A stretch of DNA of 64,000 nucleotides from Seiridium cupressi (lineage: Eukaryota; Ascomycota; Sordariomycetes; Amphisphaeriales; Sporocadaceae): the NCBI GenBank assembly GCA_036674765.1, contig JARVKI010000040.1, forward strand, positions 62,001 to 126,000. The letters are read 5' to 3'. The position numbers were made by a program, and so were the translations under genes. Shown here piece after piece: positions 24,519-36,375 of this stretch; the first letter of the stretch is position 1; each line of letters starts with the position of its first letter. A model generated the notes under the pieces. It was not told the origin of the DNA. It did not search any database and was given only the letters and a program-made list of their open reading frames with translations.

Positions 24519-26565
24519 CTAGTCAGGCCCATTTCCACCACCATCAGCAGCATCTGCGCCGTCTTCGTCGCCGTAGCCGCCATCATCGCCCTCTTCGGGC
24601 ATCATGCTCTCGTCCATGTCCACACCCTCGTGGTCGTCGTCTGCTTCGGCCTCAGCCGCATCCTCCAGGTCACTATCGAGGATGTGCGCCCATGCATCAT
24701 CCGGATATGCCTGCTCCGCACCGTTCTCCATTTGTTCCTCCTCTGCAAGAGCGCTGCCCTCGCCCTCGCCCTCTTCATCCTCTCCGCCATCGCTTCCAGA
24801 GCCCTTGTCGATTGCCAGCCCGTCATCGTCGGGCCTAGGCGCATTGGGGTCAACCCGCCTCTTTCTAGGTCCCCTCTTCTGACGACCGCGAAAGCCCATT
24901 GCCGCCAATGGGTCATTAAATTGCTTGAGGGGTCTATGCCTATACCGCAGACCTTCCAGCCCAGACACGTCCTCCATACCGTAAAGCAGCATAACAGGGT
25001 TGACGATGCCCCTGCTATTCAGTGGTTGGACATCCGCATACCGTGACAGCTTCTGAAGTATGTCCGAGTCGTAGAGAAATCCCTTCTTTTTGGGCTCGCC
25101 CTCGTTATCAGATCCCAGCCGCCCAGCACGGATCGCGATCATCTTGGCCTTCATGAAGGCCTTGATCTTGGCCCAGGTGCCGCCGTTCCACCAACCGTCC
25201 GTCGCGATATCGCACTCGTCGCGCACTGGCGCGTCGTTGATCATCTTAACGAGGCACGGGTCTGTGATGTCGCAAATTTGCCAGAACTTGCCATTAGTAC
25301 AGTACTGCAGCCCATCCCAGAGGTGAGACCGTCCTGCTTCCTCCCGAGCCATGCTGCGGACGATTCCGTTCTTGACGGTACTGTCATTGGGTAGCCGTTC
25401 GAGCTTGAACGCTAACGTCTGATAAATGCGGTACCTCGGATCGGGACGCGGATCGACTCCATATTTGATGATAGCATCTCGCCAGGGGCCACCCTTGAAC
25501 TGATATCCTACGAGCTGTACTGCAATCTTGAGACTGTTGTCAGAATAATACGGTGCAATGCGAGTGATCAACGCACGCCGCGTCCATATCGGGCGCTCCT
25601 CAAACGCGGCACGTACGCGGTCTAGCAGATCCTTGGGCACCTGACGCGAGTTGGCAAGGTTCTTCGCTGGCGCCGTCGGGATCGGATAGTAGTTGTACTC
25701 GATATAGTGACCGTAGGTCTTGGCAAGCCGGCCTTGTACGTTGACCATAATGGCCTTGCCGTGCTCGTCCACGCCATCCACACGAACATAAGGATTCTGC
25801 TCGTAGAAGTAGTTGAAGGGTACCACACGGTCAGTGTAGAAAGGTGGCGGGATAATTTCTTGTCCTTTCACTGTGTACAAATTTGGATCGAATTTGAGTT
25901 CGCGCAGTTTCGATGCTCTCATTGGCAAGATGTGGTCGGCTACCTTGGTGAGATAGGGCATCTCGCTTGCTGAGAACTGGAAGTCGGCCAGACCATGATA
26001 GCGGTGGGTTTCCCGAATGACACCGACTGCGTCAGCCTGATACCTCCCGGCGGTGTCTTGTAATTTGCGTAGGATCAATTTTGGGTCGTCTTCGCGCCCA
26101 ACAGAACAGATGCGATCGGTAGGTCCATCATCGAGGGCAGGCGCGACGTCGCCAGTGAAAGGCTCGTTACTGCCACGCTTTCGCTTGCGACCCGTTGGCT
26201 TAGGAACAGTAATTTTCAAAACTACGTTGTTTGAGGCAGCATTGTGAGACATGATCGGCTTGGTGGTTGGAACATCGGGCCGAAACCACAGTGGGAGAGA
26301 GACCCTGCCGATGTCATTGCTCAGGAGCTAGGTCGAAGTCAGTGAATCGTCTCGCGATTTAGAAGTGATGCAAAAAAAGGAGACCATGACTTACTCGTTG
26401 AAGGTTGGGATCCCTTCCCAGCGTCCTCATGCCTTTGTCAATATCCTTGATGACACATGGATGCTCAACAGCTACAATCTTCTGTGGTGGCGCCTCAAAG
26501 TACGGAGCAGCATTCGGGTTCTGCTTGGGGCCCTGCTTAAGGAAGAGGTCCTTGAGTCCTAGCAT
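24519..26565 (-). CDS. TFC1: TFIIIC subunit 5 (tau95 / Sfc1)
   Basis: Subunit of the RNA polymerase III factor TFIIIC that contacts the A box of tRNA genes. Two exons, 26565-26395 and 26327-24519, encode 659 residues. The 67-nt intron begins GTAAGT and ends CCTAG. Exon 1 carries the conserved start of the N-terminal barrel (PPQKIVAVEHPCVIKDIDKG), and exon 2 completes it (LPLWFRPDVP). The dimerisation barrel covers about residues 1-240. The DNA/promoter-binding domain at about 300-520 contains RPIWTRRALITR, VGYQFKGGPWRDAI and YGVDPRPDPRYRIYQT, all family hallmarks. The C terminus, about 90 residues, is strongly acidic (D/E/G-rich), as in other tau95 proteins. The gene is divergent from RTS1 across 2 kb. 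Confidence 0.93.
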
Positions 26566-28585
26566 GTTGCTGTGTGACTGTCCCGATCACGTTTGCTTGA
26601 GATTGCAAGCGATATCTGCTGCTTATTCAACTAGGAAACACCAAAGCTGCGCAGAAGTCTGCTTCTCTGATGAGCATATTTTCTCGTGATTCTACGGAAG
26701 AAATTAGCAAGCACGTTGGTCAAAGTGAAGACAGACAACACACGGCGAGGTCGAAGAGACGTGAAATGTCCGGAGTTACAACCTGTTGCGACTTCCCAGG
26801 TGTCGCCGCAGGGGCTCTTTCGTAGAGTCAGTCGGAAATAAGAAAGAGCTCGGAACAAGATTTGCTAGCTTGGTCACACAATCAACGAACACTCGTGGCG
26901 CTCTCGCATTGAATTCTTTGCATATATATGTGTGTACGCCTTTAAAAAGACAAGACGAGATAGATTCAGGCCATCAAGCCGATCGCAGCGAGCTGTGCCC
27001 CTAAAGGTGTAGGTTAGGCCAGTATACTCCAGAGCCAATCATTCTTTTTGCTACATTGTATGTACGATGTAGACAAGAGCTCTGAATTGCAGCCGGCCGG
27101 CAGCTGCAGCGGCGGATCCCACATCCGAGGTCCCGACCGCAGGTTCCCCAGCTGAGTGCTGCATGCATGACCACCACTGCAGGAAGTACTACAAGTGGCC
27201 TTTTCTTTTTGCTTGTCAATTCAAAACAGTGATGGTTCTTGGGGAGATTTCCTCATACGACTTGTCTTATTATATCCGCCCATAGTCAGCCCAGTGCAGA
27301 ATGAAGGGAGCAACTCTGCCCCGAAGAACAACCTGCAAATTCGGCCTACATGTACTGTGATGAGGTAGCCAACTACTGTTTCTTTTGTGTCTTTTGATTA
27401 TGCCTAAAGGGCATGACATACGTCTCAACTGCTCCAGAGGCCGTATAGGCAGTATTCGTCCATGGTAGTAGCACGAACAGCGCAGACAACTGCATTGTGG
27501 TCATTGTTTTATTGTGACAGTTGACCGAGTAGTGTATGGTGTAGGGATACCCGGACAACTGGGTGACATTTTGCCTTCGCCAGCAGCTCACATGAGTAGT
27601 TTTAGTTTAATTCGGTCCATGCTGCCCATCCGATTTGCATGCAGCCCTGCCCGGGGGAGCTTCTGAGCAGGTTCTGGCAGCCCGAGCAAGTGTCTGCGCA
27701 CCAGTGTAGGGAAGCTAGAGGTCTGCAGCCTTGGCCCGGCCGTGTCCTGTACGTAGTTGGGGGCGTGGTGCCGTCGGGGTCCCACACCTGATCTCATTCA
27801 CTGTAATCACCACTGGCAAAGCCCCGCAAAACACAGCATTTTCGAGGGCGGCGGCGCTTCACCAACCTAAAGATTTAACCTAACCTGTTTGCGCTGCTAC
27901 CCTTCTCCGTCCCTCGTCGCTGGAAACCATCCGGCCGCTTCATTGTACATTATTTGTCCCTTTCCTCACGCTTAGTAGAGACATTGCGATACCTGCGGCC
28001 AGAAGCAGGCGCCCACACAAGTTGCAAGCTATCCCCTGTGCGCCCGGTCGAAGGCCCATTCCCCTGGATGATCTGCGGGCCGTACAGTATCGACACTCCA
28101 ATATCCACTTCTCCACTTCCCTCGACGACACCACCCAACATCACGACCACGGCAGAAAACATTGCCCAATTCGACGCCGGGCGTGTCAAATGATCGCTTC
28201 TGTCACTCCAGCTCGCACCATCAACGATCGTGTTCCGCCCGTCTCTTGACAATCTACTTAGCTTCATCGTCTGAGCTCGTCGGTGCTGACTGTCGCGACA
28301 AGGCCCCCCACTCGCCGTGCTTGTGCCCGCCTCCTGGTGGCATCCAACGATCACGCCGAGCTGCCAGCGCCACGTCCCTATCTCAAAGCATACCGAGTCT
28401 CGAGGTGTACGGACCCCCAAGCAAACAAGACCCTTTTCTCCAGCGTCGAAGTTCTCTCCACACGCTCTATCCCTCAGACTGCAACTCCGGCATCCTTGCC
28501 GACAAGCTAGCCAAACAGACGCCGCCGGAGAGCCCCTAAGGACACGCGAGCTCCGTCTGCGAGAGCAGCAAGGCCTCAGTGCCGT
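26566..28585. other. Divergent intergenic region with long RTS1 leader
   Basis: About 2 kb between divergent TFC1 and RTS1. The right part is C-rich and contains upstream ATGs with sizeable frames (for example 28162-28539), consistent with a long 5' leader bearing upstream ORFs. No separate gene could be supported. Confidence 0.5.
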
Positions 28586-30746
28586 ATGAGTACCACTATG
28601 AAGCGTTTCAGTCAGAGAGTGGTAAGTACATCTCCAGGAACGTGGCTTTGGATGTTTAACAATTGCTGCCGCAACCCTGCGCAACAAGTTCGGCTGACGG
28701 TACCCCGACTATTAGCTCCAGCGCGGCAAGGGCGATAGCAAGTCGTCGAAGAAGAATAAGGATTCCAAAGATGGCACTGCTTCCCCCTCCGGCAGCGGCC
28801 GTGAGACCCAGTCGCCCGTACTGACGCCGTCGTCCTCGACCTCCACCTTGAACGACATCAGGAACAAGCCCCTCCCGCCGAACAATGTTGGTGGTCTCAG
28901 CGGAGACCATGGCAACGGCGCCGGCCAACCTCAATCAACCTCGCCTGCTGGGCAAGGCAACGTCGACAGATTCGGTAGCTTGGGATCTTCCCAACAATCG
29001 CCCAACGGCGCCGCTACACCAAGCAGACACGGTTCCCTGCCTCCTACGGTTGTCATCAGCCCCAGTGCACCGGTAAGTCAATATTCACGCTTCTGACGCG
29101 GCGTCGCTGATATATGATCATTAGCATATTCCACCTCCGGGTGCCGCGGAGACAATGCCTCATGATTTGGCACCGCCAAAGGCAGGCCAGAAGTCGTTGA
29201 TGTTTGACCGCCTCCACCAGACTCCCAAGGATGTCCCCGAAGGTCTGCGTACCCCGAAGAGGCAGCACTCGTCAAGGTTCGATATCTCGCCCCAACGCGA
29301 ACTGGAGAAGCTACCTGGCTTCCACGAGGTACCTCCCAACCGACGTCAAGAGCTCTTCATGCAGAAAATCGATCAATGTAACGTCATCTTTGACTTTAAT
29401 GATGCTAGTGGCGACATGAAATCGAAGGAAATCAAGCGTCTTGCCTTACATGAGCTTCTCGACTACGTCGCAAACAACCGCCAGGTCATCACAGAGCCCA
29501 TGTATCCACGGGTTGTGGAAATGTTCGCCAAGAACTTGTTCCGACCGATTCCTCCTCCCATGAACCCACAGGGTGAGGCTTTCGACCCAGAGGAGGACGA
29601 GCCTGTCCTGGAGGTTGCATGGCCGCATATTCAGGTCGTATACGAATTCTTCTTGCGATTCATTGAGAGCCAGGACTTCAACACCAATATTGCAAAGGCC
29701 TACATCGACCACAGCTTTGTACTCCAGCTTCTAGAGCTCTTTGATTCCGAAGATCCTCGCGAAAGGGACTTCCTCAAGACGACATTGCATAGAATCTACG
29801 GAAAGTTTTTAAATCTGAGATCCTTCATCCGTCGTTCTATCAACAACGTGTTCTTCCAGTTCATATACGAGACAGAGAGATTCAATGGCATCGCCGAGTT
29901 GCTCGAGATACTAGGCTCCATTATCAACGGGTTTGCACTCCCTCTCAAGGAGGAACACAAGCTCTTCTTGACCAGGGTGCTCCTACCTCTACACAAAGTC
30001 AAGAGCCTAAGCATGTACCACCCTCAACTGGCCTACTGCATAGTGCAGTTCCTGGAGAAAGATGCGTCATTGACTGAAGAAGTTGTCCTCGGCCTTTTGC
30101 GATATTGGCCCAAGGTCAACAGCACCAAGGAAGTCATGTTCCTTAACGAGGTTGAGGATATTTTTGAGGTCATGGACCCCGCCGAGTTCGCCAAGGTCCA
30201 GGAACCACTCTTCCACCAGCTCGCAAAATCTGTCGCCAGCCCTCATTTCCAGGTTGCTGAGCGGGCGCTGTATTTCTGGAACAACGAGTATTTCTGCAAC
30301 CTTGTCAGCGACAACGTTGAGATCATATTGCCCATAATGTTTGCGCCGCTCTACGAGAACTCGAAAGGTCATTGGAACAGGTATGGACATGAGCTCATGT
30401 TGCATGTAAATGGTCAAGCTAATTTGAATCCAGGACAATTCACGGCATGGTATATAATGCTATGAAGCTCTTCATGGAAATCAACCCACAACTCTTCGAT
30501 GACTGTTCCCACGAATACACGGAACAGCAGAACAATGCCCCAGCGCGAGAGGCTCTCAGAGAAAGAAAGTGGCAAGCCATCAAGGACCAAGCTGGAAAGG
30601 GCAACTCATCCAACGGTATCACCGAGGTCGACCAAAGCGAGGACAACCAGAAGCGTCTGGACTCGTTGAAGCTGGACAGTGACAGAAGAGACCGTCGTCC
30701 CGCTCATGAGCGGCAAAGCTCGGTAGGCTCCTCCAGAAGCCGGTGA
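28586..30746 (+). CDS. RTS1: PP2A regulatory subunit B56 (B'), Rts1-type
   Basis: Targeting subunit of protein phosphatase 2A. Four exons, 28586-28621, 28716-29072, 29125-30380 and 30434-30746, encode 653 residues. Introns are 94, 52 and 53 nt with GTAAGT/GTATGG donors. The N-terminal 150 residues are Ser/Pro/Asn-rich and probably disordered. The B56 HEAT-like core runs from about 190 to 590, with [81 protein letters not shown] and [13 protein letters not shown]; these are near-invariant in the family. The last intron falls between HWN and [12 protein letters not shown], which confirms the acceptor. The C terminus is charged and ends SVGSSRSR. The start could also be the second ATG, four codons later. 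Confidence 0.95.
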
Positions 30747-32001
30747 TTTTGGTGATTTGGTCATTTCTTCCACAAATCTTTGCTGCGTTCCACATTCACG
30801 ATAGACCTCTTTAAGCGATTATGACCCTGCTTATGACACTTATTCTACAATCTTCACAACAAACGATTTTTCCTTCTTTCCTTCGGCCTGATCCCTTCTG
30901 CAATGTACCGCTCTTCCACTCCGCCTTCGACACAGTTCTAGTTCGCTTAGCGCTACCGGGACCCTCAATGTTAACCATTGGCTCCGCCCACAGGATTCAA
31001 ATGAACATGACGACATTCCGATGGTAGAAAGGCATGATACCAACGAGGCAGAAGCCACTCACGTTGAAGTGCCGGCGGCATAGACGGCATGATTTACTCT
31101 GGCCTACAAGATGCCAGTGACAAGGGCATTCTGCACTTTACACTCATGCGGCCCCGACAGCTTGCTCCGCAGAAATCTTGGAGCAACATCGAGGGATATG
31201 ATATCGAAAATGCTAGAAACCATGGCCCTCAGCTGGATACATGACGATAAGTGGTTCGAAGCAAGACGGGGGGAATCTGAAGCTTTTGACACTGCAAATT
31301 TCTCGGCACGTAGCGGGCGATTGATTCGACGTTTTCAACGAGTGCCGTAGACTAGTTCTGTGATCACTTGGCAACACACCGGCACCAAGAGTGCCTGAAT
31401 GTGCTAGTCAAAGGTGGTAGACGGTGTTTAGTTCGGCATTTCCTGAAAGCTTGCAGGTGTTCATTGCAGTGGACAAACTGGGAGAAGGCTGCGGCATAGG
31501 AGGAAAAGCTGGTTGTACGTAGATGCTTCAAACCTTTTTCATGAGCTCATTTGGGAAGCAACATTCATGTCTACAGGAGTTCCGATGGAAGGGAATAAAT
31601 GGCCACAATGGAGGCTTGCACTGTACTCCGCTATTGCTATAATGGTCTTATTATTTGTGATATTTTTACATGGTGTCACAAGGCACAAATTCTTACTATC
31701 ATTGGCACACCGTGATGTTCATGGTCTATACCCATGGCTAGGTGCGTGATGTCACGCACAACGCATTGCTATGATGTTGAACGTGATTAATTACAGATAT
31801 TTCGTTATACTCATGTACTTGTGTTGACTGCCACTGCGACACCAAGATACGGATCGTTGATTTCAGACGCACTTGCCCGCACATGGTCCTTATAGTAGTG
31901 CCGCTTTGCTGTCTGTTCGATCTTGTACGTCCTAGAGATAGAGCGGTTAACTTTGGTGACTGCTCTCCTTTTGCTGGGTGATTTTGAGAAGCAATGGCAA
32001 A
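30747..32001. other. Convergent intergenic region
   Basis: About 1.25 kb between RTS1 and the questin-oxidase-like gene. A frame at 31513-31749 (+) has one hydrophobic stretch but no family match and poor coding character, so it is not called. Nothing else seen. Confidence 0.5.
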
Positions 32002-33572
32002 TCAGAATCTCACCTTCCACGCCTCATCGAATCCGGCATTCCGAACCCAGGTCGGTCCTGGGGCTTCAACAGAGTCGACAATCATGTGTGAGATATTATT
32101 CCATAAATCTCCCTTGATCACCAGCCAGTCCCTATCCTCGTAAGGCCTGCTGACCTCCTTACCCACACCGACGGCGCGGAACAGCTTGATCGCATGACCA
32201 TCCTCCGCAAGGGCGTGCATCCGCGGCAACAACTCCGCAGCTGGACCAGGGTTACCCGTCTTGGGCTTGTAATCTTTGATCTTCTGGACATCAAGGCTGG
32301 GGGAGCCCCGCGCGCTGTACTGGATCAGATCCATCCGGATCTTCCACTCCAGCATGCGGACCTTGAGCTCGACTGGGATCCAGGACTGGCGGTTGAGAGT
32401 GATGAAGATCGGGTTGACATTCACGTGGTGTATGAGGAAGAACTCGTACTTTGGATCCTTGGTCGGCGAGTGCAGCGCCGCCGCGGACGCGATATATATG
32501 GACGTGTTGTACATCTCGGCCGTGCGCTCCTCGAGCTCGGACGGCTCGATCTTGACCTGCGCCGTGTACTTGAGCGCCTCGTCCCTGGCCCGCGCCAGCA
32601 CGCCGTCGCGGATCTTGTTCCCATCGTCCAGGCTGGGCGAGTTCCTCAGCTTCTCGTTCTTGGCCACGGCGTCGAGAAGCTCCGAAATCCGCGGCATAGG
32701 AGTCTTGGCTGTCGCGTTCGCCTGCGCCTCGGCCGCGAGCATGAACTCGCGGAACTGGTCCGAGTGGACGCAGGCCTGCGCGAGGGCCATGGCTACCATG
32801 GCCGGCTGGTCCCACTCGACGCCGTACATGAGCTGGATCAGCGGGTGCAGGAAGCCCGCGAACATGCGGATTTGCATGTCCTCGCTGCGCGGGTCGTTGG
32901 GCTTGAACATGTACTCGGCCAGGACCTTTTGCCAGGATCCGAGGTGTTCGATTTCGTGCTGGAAAAAGTGCAGCCAGTCCGTGTAATCTGCGAGAAAAGC
33001 TTTAGCACGTGGTGTTATTTGAACGCAGAACCAAAGACTGCTGATCGACGCTGGAATACGGCAAGACAGCGGGGATGGGGTGACGTTGCGGCACTTACAC
33101 TGTTCTTTGCCCAAGCGCTTCTTCGCCTTCTCCCAGTCCCGCAACTCATCGACAAGCTCCTGCGAGTGAGCCTTCAAGGCCGGGCGCTGATAGCCCTCGT
33201 TCTCCTTGTAGCCCCTTACTAGATCCTCGGCTGAGGCGCCTGTGCCATACAGGGCCAGGATATGATGGCTTATACTAAATGCAATATTAGCATTCAGACG
33301 ATTGAAATGCGGGTTTATGACGGGATGGGGTCTGACTGATTGTGGAATCCATCTTGGTTGAAGAATACATGGTGTGCGTCCAAGTCCTTCTGTAACAGCT
33401 CTGTGGCCTTGTTGGCTGCAGACTCGCTCTGGCCAAAGTGCCAGAGGCCGGTGTTACCCGGAGCGATCTTGATGTCATATGGAGTCGCCATCTTGCTGAG
33501 AGTGCTGTAAGCGGTGTTTGACACGACAATTGGATTCCGCAGAAGCCTGAAAGCGCCTCTGGATATATTCAT
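32002..33572 (-). CDS. Questin oxidase-like protein (DUF4243 family)
   Basis: Member of the questin-oxidase-like family, whose best-known member catalyses Baeyer-Villiger-type ring opening of an anthraquinone in fungal polyketide pathways without flavin. The substrate here is unknown. Three exons, 33572-33337, 33274-33099 and 32987-32002, encode 465 residues. Exon 1 has APGNTGLWHFGQSES and DAHHVFFNQDGFHN. Exon 2 completes HISHHILALYGTGA. Exon 3 has HEIEHLGSWQKVL, GGLxHPLIQLxYG-like FAGFLHPLIQLMYGVEWDQP and FLIHHVNVNPIFIT; repeated His residues are typical of the family. Intron 1 (62 nt) starts GTCAGA with a GCTAAT branch. Intron 2 (111 nt) is a stopless multiple of three, so unspliced reading continues. 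The second ATG (MATPYDIK) may be the real start; the longer N terminus is basic and could be a mitochondrial presequence. No polyketide synthase is in the window. Confidence 0.9.
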
Positions 33573-34498
33573 TTGCCTGAGTTGTTGGATATCCTCACAG
33601 CCAGAACAACTGCGTTGTCTAGTATAAATAGACGGGCGCTGAAGTATCGTGAAGAACTAATGGTGCATCCGTACTGGATTTGATTGGACGCCTGTGTTAT
33701 GGAATCAAAACGCTGTCCTCGAAAGGTTGTATCCCTGCTCGCTTCCAATCATCGTGGTATTACAAATGAATATGCCTGGAATCGTGGACGATGACAGTGC
33801 CAACCCCTGCACACGTGTGCCTGCATGTAATCATGTCGACGACATTGGGGGGTTGATCTTGCCGGAAATGGGGTAGATTAGCTAATGGGCATTGATCTCA
33901 CTGGCCCCGTCCCAGCGTGCCCAGGAACTAGTCAAACCCCGGATTCTGCTCACTAAGGCAACTCTAACTCCGGCAGTCTCGGACCGCGAGTAGCGAACCC
34001 GAGCCATTATTGATGAATAAGCATACGAAGTCTTCCTCCTGAACGTGTCCGACGACTTCTTAACGGCACTTTGCATTGTCGTTGCCACCTAACCAGCCGA
34101 TATCATCCCGCCACGTCCATGTTGAAGCAGTAGAATTAAAGAACCAATACAGCCAGACTTCATGTCACGGCACCTTGCCGCGCAGACCAAGTCGGTTTCG
34201 AGACGAGTAATTGGGCGCGATATTTACAGTCGGGACTGTATGGCCTGCCTTCTAGTTAGGTCGCGAATCTCAATATACTCAAGGCTCAACTGACAGGGCC
34301 CGTCTATAAAAACACGACAGGGACGGCAAGTCTGGCGACATCATCACGACCATTGCTGTGCCCAACCCTCGCTGTGGAATAGAGGAACCCTGGGCGGGTC
34401 CATTAGACTCTCGACAGCCATCACAACTCCATTCAAATTATCGTATAGTGGGTCGTGATCGCTATAAGTGCTTTCACCCCCATATTCCTTTCATGGTT
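33573..34498. other. Intergenic region upstream of the tRNA
   Basis: About 930 nt with the questin-oxidase-like promoter on the left and tRNA 5' flank on the right. No gene, repeat or att-like structure seen. Confidence 0.5.
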
Positions 34499-34614
34499 GG
34501 TCGGTTAGCTCAGTTGGTTAGAGCGTCGTACTAATATTCATCTGGTCCTTTCTACACTGGATATATGAATATCAAGTCATGCGAAGGTCATGGGTTCAAC
34601 CCCCATACTGACCA
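34499..34614 (+). tRNA. tRNA-Ile(AAT) with 42-nt intron
   Basis: The cloverleaf folds from the 5' acceptor strand GGTCGGT (34499) to ACTGACC plus discriminator A (34614). The D arm is TAGCTCAGTTGGTTAGAGC, containing the A box. Anticodon stem TCGTA pairs with TGCGA (one G-U pair), and the loop is CTAATA plus A, giving anticodon AAT at 34533-34535. A 42-nt intron (34537-34578) sits one base 3' of the anticodon, the standard eukaryotic position. The T arm ATGGG-TTCAACC-CCCAT includes the B box GGTTCAACCCC. Mature length is 74 nt. T-rich runs suitable for Pol III termination lie just downstream. Confidence 0.95.
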
Positions 34615-36375
34615 GTGTTCTCTTTTGCAGGTGTCTTTTTGCTCACTAGTGATAAATTTTCTTCTAGAAAGGGTGGGTGGGGATATAGTGCTGTGGGTCA
34701 GACCAGACCCGGCAGTTCCCAATGTTTCAACTCATTCGACAACTACTCCAAAGGATATGGGCAAACGTGAACCTGATAAGCCGAGACTCAGAAGATCGGC
34801 AACGCGTACGGTTTCCAGCTTTGCAGCAGCCTGCAGCCCAGAACGGTAGCTGTTTTGATGGTGGAGACCAGAGCAAAAGCAAGTTCGACAAAAGCTGATG
34901 AACCAGAATCTGCGAGAAACAAAGACGAAACGGGAACTATAGCAGAAGTTGGTACCTTCATGGTCTTGGGCTTTGCTGCATACGCAGTTTGGGTATGATA
35001 TGGAGACCAACCTGTGTTCATTGAACTTAATCGATCCAGAAAGCACAGTGGTTAAAGTGACTTGTTCACACAAATATTACACAGGTGAGCTGGAAGATCC
35101 TGAAGATACGTTCATAATTATTAGCGGTAAGTTAGTTGCCGTCGACTTGAGCGTGTTTATGAGCATCGACTCGTTCCGAATAAACGCACCATACCGTTTT
35201 CCAACACGGATACAGGGATTAGCTTTCAAAAGAACCCCGTCCGAGATGGTGCAAAGTTGAGCTGCCTCAGAATAGCAGCGGGCAGGATGAAAGAAATCCT
35301 CCACATGAGAAGGGAATATGGGTTCAGGTTGATCGCCGAAGATGGTCAAACCGAACGTGAGTATAAGCGTGTGAGTATGTTCTCTGAAGCTTATGAGATC
35401 GAAAAGGAGTCTTCAATATTTGATGAGGTAGTAGATGTAGCTTGGTCAAGCTGGTGTAGGCCCACCGGTGTGACCTTGGTGCTTTTGGACCCGGCAGAAA
35501 TAGTGAAATTGTGTTGGCAGCTGAGAATGAGTATTCAAGGGCAAAGGTCGAGTTCATCGCTTGAGAAACGTAGTAAATGTATAAGTAGTTTCGCCACGTC
35601 AACCAAAGTTGCCATACTACTGCACGGCCGAGATCACTGGTAGTCGCCGCGGGGCCTCACTCATCAAAGGTAGATGCGAAGCAATTGATTGACCTCCAGA
35701 CTTAAGAGCTCTATCAGTCGATATGTTTGTTCTGTTAAATCCAGTAGACGGTGTAGAAGTTTCGTAGAATGAACGAATGATGTCCTCAGTGTTATTTGAT
35801 GTAGATAAGTCGTAGTAGATAGACGCTGTCATAAAGCTTGATATCGTGCGCGGCGTCCTGGGTCTCCAACTGGTTGCCACAATAAACATCGGCAGACGCG
35901 GTCATCCGTTGACGGCACTCATCCGAGCTGTGAGATAAGTAAAGCAATGGAATGAACCGTTCTACTTCGAGTAATGATTCTATATAAGGGTTGGTTTCGT
36001 GTATTGGGAAACTCCGAAATTGGCTAGTTCCTGTCTATGCCAAACTTTGGGTTGCTTTTTGCGAAGCCTAAAGTCTGGATGAACCAATAGCAGTCGCGAT
36101 CACAACGGATGTATAGTTGGGTTACATTCAGTGCGCAATTGGATTCGCATACACGGCACTTGGGCGCAGATCATTTACCTAAGCAAGATCTAGTGCTCTC
36201 GTCAGCTAGGAATATGATAGCCGGACAATGGCATCAAGTTGATATGGCTATAGATGGAATTTTCCTGGTCTACTTAAGGCTTGGCTGCCGCGCAATGCCA
36301 AGAGGTGGACGTGTGGCGCTTAGCTATACCCTACTTCTCCTCGACCATATTTGCCCCGAACTACTTAATCAAAAG
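34615..36375. other. Region without a clear gene
   Basis: About 1.76 kb. Several frames of 80-130 codons lie on both strands, for example 34949-35260 (+), 35257-35643 (+) and 35077-35349 (-), but none resembles a known family and none could be joined into a convincing spliced model. Another frame beginning near 34855 (+) starts MVETRAKASSTKADEP and contains one hydrophobic stretch (FMVLGFAAYAVW) just before a possible GTATGA donor. A novel spliced gene here is possible but unsupported. Confidence 0.45.

Noticed and set aside
27860..27890. TAACCTAACC motif resembling a telomere-like repeat
   Set aside because: Only two imperfect units, internal to the window; chance occurrence is likely.
27950..28687. 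245-codon minus-strand frame across the RTS1 leader
   Set aside because: It overlaps RTS1 exon 1 in antisense, is Cys/Arg/Ser-rich and resembles nothing known.
31513..31749. Possible small membrane protein
   Set aside because: One hydrophobic stretch only, no splice context and no similarity; not enough to call a gene.
32194..33222. 342-codon plus-strand frame opposite the questin-oxidase-like gene
   Set aside because: It is the antisense shadow of a well-supported gene with strong third-position GC; its protein is Arg/Leu/His-rich without any motif.
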